Below, piece by piece: positions 14,901 to 18,189 of a DNA stretch of 18,189 nucleotides. The translations under genes and the position numbers were made by a program. The notes beneath the pieces are model-generated. The model worked only from the letters and a program-made list of their open reading frames with translations. It was not told the DNA's origin and ran no database searches. Numbering within the stretch: the first letter of the stretch is position 1; each line of letters starts with the position of its first letter. The DNA is from JBFGCA01 sp041567315 (GTDB lineage Bacteria; Acidobacteriota; Thermoanaerobaculia; Multivoradales; JAHEKO01), in assembly GCA_041567315.1 (NCBI GenBank), contig JBFGCA010000101.1:1-18189 (forward strand), read 5' to 3'.

Positions 14901-17720
14901 CAGGTCTCGGCCCGTGGCGCGCAGGTGACTCCGTTTGGAGACGCCTTTGCGCCGCGGGATCAGCCCGTCGAGCACGGGCGCGAAGGCCGGAAAGCCGAGG
15001 GCGGCCAGCACCAGGCCCGTCCAGAGAACCGGTGGGACGCCAGGCAGGATCCAGCCGGCGACCAGCAGCAGGAAGGACGACGGCGCCATCAGGCTGCGGC
15101 GCAGGTTGTCGAGCATCTTCCAGCGGCCATGCAACGGCACGGGCGCCCGCCGCTCGGTGTCCCGGTGGCCGAGGATCCAGGGAAGGAGCTGCCAGTCGCC
15201 TCGCACCCAGCGGTGGGTGCGGCGAGCGGCCACCTCGTAGTTGGTGGGGAACTCCTCGAACAGGTCGACGTCGGTCACCAGACCGGAGCGAGCGAACGTC
15301 CCCTCGAACAGATCGTGGCTCAGCAGCGCGTTCTCCGGTACCCGATCCGCCAGCGCCGCCTGGAAGGCGTCGACGTCGTAGATCCCTTTTCCCGTGTACG
15401 ACCCCTCGCCGAACAGGTCCTGATACACGTCGGAGACCGCGGCCGCATACGGGTCCACCCCCCCGGGGCCCGACACGATTCTCTGGTAGGTGGTACTTCG
15501 CGGTCCGGTCGGCAGCGACGGCGCAACCCGCGGCTGGAGGATCCCGTATCCCTCGACCACCCGCTGCAGCTCGGGGTCGAGGCGCGGCCGGTTCAGCGGG
15601 TGGGCCATGGTCCCGACCAGGCGGTAAGCGGCTCGCCCGGGCAGTCGCGTGTCGGCGTCCAGGGTGATGACGTAGCGAACGCCCTCGGGCGCGCAGGGCG
15701 GCCGGCCGTTGATGGCGACGAAGCTGGTGTCGGTCGCGCCGCGCAGCAGCCGGTTCAGCTCGTGCAGCTTGCCGCGCTTTCGCTCCCAGCCCATCCACAC
15801 CCCTTCCGCCTCGTTCCAGAGGCGTCGACGATGCAGCAGAAGGAAGCGGTCCCGGCCACCCGGCGCACGCCCGTATCGCTCGTTGAGGGCGGCGATGCCA
15901 GCGGCCAGCTCGCTGAGCAGCTCCTGGTCGCCGGGCACCTGCTCGCGGGGGGCGTCCTTCCAGTCGGTGAGCAGGGCGAAATGGAGATGGCCCTCGGGAT
16001 TCGCCAGGTAGTGCACCTCGAGCCGCTCGATGGACTCCTCGATCCCCTGGTGGCTGGTGAGCAGCCACGGCACCACGACCATGGTGCGCATCTCGGCCGG
16101 CACGCCGCGAGCCAGGTCGAGCTTGCAGAGCAATCGGGGCGGAACGAGGATCGTGACCAGGCGATGGACCAGTGCGACCGCGATGTCGGAAGCGGGTACG
16201 AGGGCGAGAATGCCCAGCAGGATGACGATCGGCAGGCCGACCCCTGCCCACCAGGTCAGCACCAGCGGTAGGGCCAGCAGCAGAGCGGTGAGCAGGGCGA
16301 TCAGACCGAAATAGCCGGAGGTCGCGTGGGAGCGCCAGGCGCGCCGCAGGCGGACCCGCAGCGCCGGCCGATAGTCGAGCCGCTCTTCGAAGGCCCACCT
16401 GCCGCCCGATACCAGGTAGTAGCCCGGGTCCTCCTGGCGGCGCTCGGGGACTGCAGACGGCGCTGCCGGACCGTCCGCTGCCGTCGACGCCGCTTCGGTG
16501 ACGGCCGGCGAGGAAGCTCGCTCGCTCTGACGTCGGGCCGCGCGGGCCGCCGACACCGCCTCGCGCGCCACCTCCAGCTCCGACCACCCGGACCCCCGGG
16601 ACAGCTCCTCGACCGCCTCCCGATACCGGTCGCGGGTGGCGAAGTCCAGGGCCGCGAACCCGGGAGCCTCCCGGAAGGTCTCGTCGACCAGGCTCACGCT
16701 CTCGAAGAACTCCGGCCAGCTGATCGACGACATCCACCGCATGCTGGTGATGATGTTGCGGACCGTGATGTTCGCCGCCGCCTGGGCCTGGTGGACCTCG
16801 GCCACGATCTCGGCCGGCGAGGTGCCCTGGTCGGCGAGGGTCTCGTTCAGCCAGTCGAGCGCCGGCGCGACCGATAGCGGCTGGTCGCGGAGCCGCTGCA
16901 GCAATTGCACGGCAAACGCGCTGGCCAGCGGCGCGGTGCTCAGACCGCTCAGCAGGTCCTCCACCTGAGCCGGCGGTTCGCCGCTCAGGCCGAGCAGACG
17001 ATCCGCTATCTCATCGGCACTTGCCCGCCCCTTCCGGGCGCGGATGATCAGCTCGGTCAGCCGTCGCAGGTTCTCCACGAGGGCAACACGAAGATGGATC
17101 GCGATGGCCCAGAGCTCGCCAATGCCGAGCGGTTGGGCGCGCTGGTAGGCGCGCACGAACGCGGTGAGCGTCTCGAGGTCGAACCGGCTGTCCGTGTGGG
17201 CCACATACGCCCACGCCAGTCCATAGACCCGCGGGTAGCCACCGAGATGGTAGCCCTCGGCGATCTTCGGCAGGAGTCTGTAGAAGCTGTAGGGAAGGTG
17301 ATCCCGGATCTCCCGAATCTGCCCGTCGACGACGTGGAAGTTGTCGAGAAGCCACTCCTCGGCCTGCGTGGTGTGCTGCTTCAGTCTCGCCGCCTCGACG
17401 ATGTCCCGGTAGCCGGCGAGGAGCACCTTCGCGTTCTCGCCCACACGGGGGAGCAGCCGGCGTCCCTTCTCCGGTTGGGCGGCGGTCGGCTGGGCCGCGG
17501 CCAGGCTCTCGCCGTGTTGCTTGAGCCGCTCGATGCCGAACACTTCGGCGCGGATCGGCTCTTCGACCCGAGAGAGCGCCGTGGTCGTGGCGCCGAGGCC
17601 GGTCACGTCCTGCCGGATGCCGCGACGCCTGAACCCGAGCGCGTGGCTGGAGCCCACCGGCCTGCCGGCATCGTCATAGCGCTTCGGTTCGCTGCGCGCC
17701 CCAGCCGATCGCCATGACAA
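8991..17720 (-). CDS. ndvB: Cyclic beta-1,2-glucan synthase (GT84-GH94)
   Basis: This giant protein of about 2,909 residues is close to the 2,800-residue length of ChvB/NdvB. In order: a helical N-terminal region; membrane helices about 460-525; a GT84 glucosyltransferase with DAD (688-690) in VITLDADTRLPG, GEGSYTGKGIYDVDAF and HRWVRGDWQ (836 onward); further membrane helices about 870-1050; a glycoamylase-like domain about 1060-1560 (PPDNFQ, TSPTNIGLYLLS, HHQGMT); and two GH94-type sugar-binding sandwiches from about 1620 and 2105. A GH94 catalytic (alpha/alpha)6 domain with GGGDWNDGMNRVG (Asp2589, Asp2592) completes it. Family knowledge: UDP-glucose is polymerised on the protein, and the GH94 part trims chains by phosphorolysis before cyclisation. 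The product acts in osmotic adaptation and surface interactions. All key motifs are present. The start is uncertain: TTG 17720 has GGAGGAG 8 bases upstream; GTG 17657 or 17606 are alternatives. No exporter is in the window. Confidence 0.94.
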   Translation of the reverse strand: MSWRSAGARSEPKRYDDAGRPVGSSHALGFRRRGIRQDVTGLGATTTALSRVEEPIRAEVFGIERLKQHGESLAAAQPTAAQPEKGRRLLPRVGENAKVLLAGYRDIVEAARLKQHTTQAEEWLLDNFHVVDGQIREIRDHLPYSFYRLLPKIAEGYHLGGYPRVYGLAWAYVAHTDSRFDLETLTAFVRAYQRAQPLGIGELWAIAIHLRVALVENLRRLTELIIRARKGRASADEIADRLLGLSGEPPAQVEDLLSGLSTAPLASAFAVQLLQRLRDQPLSVAPALDWLNETLADQGTSPAEIVAEVHQAQAAANITVRNIITSMRWMSSISWPEFFESVSLVDETFREAPGFAALDFATRDRYREAVEELSRGSGWSELEVAREAVSAARAARRQSERASSPAVTEAASTAADGPAAPSAVPERRQEDPGYYLVSGGRWAFEERLDYRPALRVRLRRAWRSHATSGYFGLIALLTALLLALPLVLTWWAGVGLPIVILLGILALVPASDIAVALVHRLVTILVPPRLLCKLDLARGVPAEMRTMVVVPWLLTSHQGIEESIERLEVHYLANPEGHLHFALLTDWKDAPREQVPGDQELLSELAAGIAALNERYGRAPGGRDRFLLLHRRRLWNEAEGVWMGWERKRGKLHELNRLLRGATDTSFVAINGRPPCAPEGVRYVITLDADTRLPGRAAYRLVGTMAHPLNRPRLDPELQRVVEGYGILQPRVAPSLPTGPRSTTYQRIVSGPGGVDPYAAAVSDVYQDLFGEGSYTGKGIYDVDAFQAALADRVPENALLSHDLFEGTFARSGLVTDVDLFEEFPTNYEVAARRTHRWVRGDWQLLPWILGHRDTERRAPVPLHGRWKMLDNLRRSLMAPSSFLLLVAGWILPGVPPVLWTGLVLAALGFPAFAPVLDGLIPRRKGVSKRSHLRATGRDLQLATLHVLLASAVLAHRAAYMTDAVVRTLARLFVTRRRLLEWVPAAQSGYGADLTLGAFYQHLRWSLVLAVGAGGLLVVLRPEAWPVAAPLVLLWILAPALAWRLSIPTRPAERRRLSAQETRTLRLVARRAWRFFETFVDEQEHALPPDNFQEDPEPVVAHRTSPTNIGLYLLSAMVARACGWIGTADMVQRLEATLKTLATMRRSHGHFFNWYDTTDLRPLEPLYVSTVDSGNLAGHLIALAQECRRLVGRAPLGPQVLDGVRDTLQPLREAVDKSRVGARTEVVTASQVREAMDAMTAALDQSPSSTGEWTARLAQLEARAENLLDVVRTIAAAGHDSGAEAEAWATALRDTVRSHARDLATLASEEASADAANALGHRLTAVALGAERLALAMDFRFLYDPSRKLFSIGFRAADGTLDPSCYDLLASEARLASFVAIAKGDVSPEHWFLLGRALTPVGAGAALVSWSGSMFEYLMPLLVMEQPAHSLLDLTSRLVVGRQIRYGQERGVPWGVSESAYNVRDVHLTYQYSDFGVPGLGLKRGLFEDVVVAPYATALAAMIDPQAAIDNIVHLEAVGARGAYGFYEALDFTPSRLPEDEEVAVVRAFMAHHQGMTIVSLGNVVLQDLTRKRFHSHPMVQASELLLQERTPRSVAVTRPRGEEVQVAAQVRELVPPALRRFESPHDIPPRTHLLSNGRYLIMVTAAGSGFSRWHDLAVTRWREDTTRDCWGTFIYLQDADTGDLWSAGFQPIGTEVDRYNVVYAEDRAKIIQHDRSLSIRLEIVVSPEDDAELRQLTVTNLENRDRVIDFTSYAEIVLAPQAADEAHPAFSNLFVETEFVAELEALLATRRRRSADEPQPWLAHLAAIEGQQVGRCQYESDRARFLGRGRGIGRPVSLTEGEPLTNSAGATLDPIVSLRYRLAIPAGDTVRVIFTTLVASSREQVLDVAEKYRQPETFERESSLAWTYAQVQLHHLGITQDEAHLFQRLANRMLYNDRTLRTTSKELAANRRGPSGLWTHGISGDLPIAVVRVERDEEREVARQLLRAQEYWRLKGVSADVVILNAKGSSYVQDFQQALETVARSSQSALAGEGDGEIGRAFVLREDLLPREDLVLLRSAARVLVLANRGTLSEQVIRLERLRPGPVPPRLRAPRGGAAPARPPRIELEFFNGLGGFSRDGREYITVLGHGQWTPAPWINVVANAEFGFHVSESGSGCTWSVNSRENKLTPWSNDAVSDTPGEAFYVRDLDSGLIWGPTCLPIREEASSYLIRHGQGYSRFEHTAHGIALDLLQFVPPKDSVKISRLGLVNRSGRTRRLSVTAYVEWVLGVARSRSVPYVVTEIDEATGAALARNAWNGEFAHRVAFADLGGRQTSWTCDRLEFLGRNASLDHPASLERGSELSGKTGATLDPCAALQTEFELRPGQRAELLFLLGQGENTEEARTLITRYRGTDCATLLRQVQDQWDSVLGTVQVRTPNRAMDLLLNRWLQYQTVSCRLWSRSAFYQSGGAFGFRDQLQDVLALLVARPEIARQHILRAAARQFAEGDVQHWWHPPTGRGVRTRISDDLLWLPYAVARYLEVTEDWSVLDETVPWLEGPLLREDEHESYFEPAASEDRSNLFEHCARALDRCLEVGSHGLPLIGGGDWNDGMNRVGREGRGESVWLGWFLHLNLHEFAGVAEQRAQRERAARWRRSAAALLTSLENEAWDGEWYVRAFFDDGTPLGSARSDECQIDSIAQSWAVLSGAADPGRARQAMDSVERRLVRQAERLLLLFTPPFDRTDRDPGYIKGYLPGIRENGGQYTHAAIWSVIAFALLGEGDKCIELFDLLNPVHHASRRAGAHRYKVEPYAIAADVYAAPAHVGRGGWTWYTGAAGWLYRAGLEWILGFQKRGAALAIDPCIPRTWSRFEIDYQHGETPYRIVVDNPDAVCRGVSRISLDGTPLPKEKLVPLTDDGAEHRVHVVLG

Positions 17721-17728
17721 GAAGCCCG

Positions 17729-17735
17729 CTCCTCC
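17729..17735 (-). promoter_or_regulatory. Shine-Dalgarno GGAGGAG favouring the TTG start at 17720
   Basis: GGAGGAG sits 8 bases upstream of TTG 17720, an optimal spacing. An ATG four bases into the same region is out of frame and hits a stop after 13 codons. The later in-frame GTG codons at 17657 and 17606 have only weak purine runs upstream. Confidence 0.45.
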
Positions 17736-17762
17736 ACCCCGGCGGCTCCGCTGTCGGGGCCA

Positions 17763-17793
17763 CTCACTTCTGTGAGGGTAGCACCCGCTACCC
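17763..17793. promoter_or_regulatory. Two adjoining palindromes over the glucan synthase promoter
   Basis: CTCAC-N4-GTGAG occupies 17763-17776 and GGGTAGC-N4-GCTACCC occupies 17776-17793; both are perfect. The second covers the predicted -10 of the glucan synthase gene and the first covers its predicted transcription start near 17768. This position suits repressor operators; the binding protein is unknown. Confidence 0.4.
17775..17783 (-). promoter_or_regulatory. Putative extended -10 promoter of the glucan synthase gene
   Basis: The minus strand reads TGCTACCCT, sharing TGCTA with the other two extended -10 elements. Transcription would start near 17768, giving a leader of about 48 bases before TTG 17720. 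The hexamer itself is GC-rich and weak. Confidence 0.35.
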
Positions 17794-17845
17794 CGGCGAC
17801 CCTGCCGCGGGGGGAGCGGGATGGTGGGGGACGTAGGTGCCCCGG

Positions 17846-17851
17846 TAGACT
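17846..17851 (+). promoter_or_regulatory. Putative -10 element of the right-edge gene
   Basis: TAGACT ends 8 bases before the A of ATG 17860, so transcription would begin at or next to the start codon. No Shine-Dalgarno is needed in a leaderless message, and only GGCGG lies directly upstream. No -35 is apparent. Confidence 0.35.
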
Positions 17852-17859
17852 GTCGGCGG

Positions 17860-18189
17860 ATGCCGAGCCCCGAGGTTCCCTCGCCCGGCGCCCGCCTGCG
17901 GGCGCTGCTCGCCCCGCGGTTTCGCACCTGGGGGCTGACCGTGCCCCTCCACCTGGTGGCCTTCCTGCTGCTCTACGTGGCGACCGACCGGCTGCTCCAG
18001 TCGGAGATCGCCAACACCGCGGCCTCGGCGGCGCGCCAACGTCTCACCGAGGTTGCCGACGAGATCAAGGCGGTGTCACTGGTGGGCGCCGGGGAGGCAC
18101 CGGGAGGCCACCTCTTCGGCACTCTCGTGGAGGCTCACCGGTCGATCGACTTCCGGCTGCTGTCCGCCGCCGGCGCCCAGCTGGGCGCC
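17860..18189 (+). CDS. N-terminus of a membrane sensor-like protein (cut by window edge)
   Basis: The frame is open from ATG 17860 to the window end, giving 110 residues without a stop. After a Pro/Arg-rich cytosolic start (MPSPEVPSPGARLRALLAPR), residues about 25-47 form one hydrophobic membrane helix (LTVPLHLVAFLLLYVATDRL). An Ala-, Glu- and Arg-rich helical segment follows that is likely periplasmic, then a segment resembling the start of an extracytoplasmic sensing domain (DFRLLSAAGAQLGA). This arrangement is common in sensor histidine kinases, diguanylate cyclases and chemoreceptors, but the diagnostic output domain lies outside the window. The gene is divergent from the glucan synthase gene across a 139-base promoter region, so it could be part of a regulatory system for it; this is inference. 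Confidence 0.75.
   Translation, partial: MPSPEVPSPGARLRALLAPRFRTWGLTVPLHLVAFLLLYVATDRLLQSEIANTAASAARQRLTEVADEIKAVSLVGAGEAPGGHLFGTLVEAHRSIDFRLLSAAGAQLGA

Noticed and set aside
13758..16271. An 837-codon open frame on the plus strand inside the glucan synthase gene
   Set aside because: The minus strand here encodes the GT84 DAD motif, membrane helices and the glycoamylase-like domain. The plus frame shows low-complexity Gly/Arg/Gln sequence only.
12670..16737. A 1,355-codon minus-strand frame overlapping the glucan synthase in another frame
   Set aside because: Its composition is Arg/Gly/Pro/Ala-rich, typical of a frame-shifted shadow. The overlapping frame alone carries conserved GT84/GH94 motifs and continues uninterrupted on both sides.
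1..18189. CRISPR arrays, tRNA or rRNA genes, insertion sequences
   Set aside because: No regularly spaced direct repeats, cloverleaf-type sequences, rRNA-like stretches or transposase motifs were seen on reading the window; a dedicated tRNA or Rfam scan was not possible.

Overview
The window is very GC-rich and gene-dense. Nearly all of it can be explained by eight genes in five transcription units, plus one gene cut by the right edge. A complete cyclic beta-1,2-glucan synthase, which makes a periplasmic polysaccharide, points to a Gram-negative bacterium. High GC, large conflict-type or signalling proteins and extended -10 promoters would fit Acidobacteriota, Myxococcota or a similar soil or sediment lineage. 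That placement is an inference; no rRNA or other marker gene is present.

Layout: (1) 1-125 is non-coding and carries a 10-bp perfect inverted repeat. (2) 126-1433 (-) is a secreted protein of unknown function. It is divergent from (3) a plus-strand pair, 1665-5122: an apparently cytosolic subtilisin-family (S8) protease that overlaps by ATGA a ComEC-like metallo-beta-lactamase-fold hydrolase. (4) 5085-8868 (-) is a tight four-gene operon, in transcription order: an Rrf2/IscR-type Fe-S regulator, a zinc-ribbon pseudokinase, a von Willebrand A (vWA) protein and a divergent adenylosuccinate synthetase (PurA) homologue. Its 3' end overlaps the 3' end of the protease/MBL pair by 38 bp. (5) 8991-17720 (-) is one very large gene for a cyclic beta-1,2-glucan synthase with GT84, glycoamylase-like and GH94 modules. 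(6) 17860 to the right edge (+) is the N-terminus of a membrane sensor-like protein.

The most interesting part is 1665-8868. Operon 4 pairs a regulator with the Cys3-His iron-sulphur ligand pattern of IscR with a kinase fold that has lost its catalytic motifs, a vWA protein with an intact DxSxS metal site, and a PurA-like enzyme. That enzyme keeps the catalytic Asp and His but has changed positions that read IMP and the guanine of GTP. A plausible reading is a stress- or conflict-responsive unit that makes a modified nucleotide or ligates an unusual substrate; this is inference. Facing it is a protease plus MBL pair, a combination known from AVAST type I defence (MBL + protease + STAND NTPase), but no STAND NTPase is visible here.

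Several promoters share the core TGCTA of an extended -10 element. Two genes (Rrf2 and the right-edge sensor) appear to start within a few bases of their predicted transcription start, that is, leaderless. Two perfect palindromes lie across the predicted promoter of the glucan synthase gene and may be operator sites.
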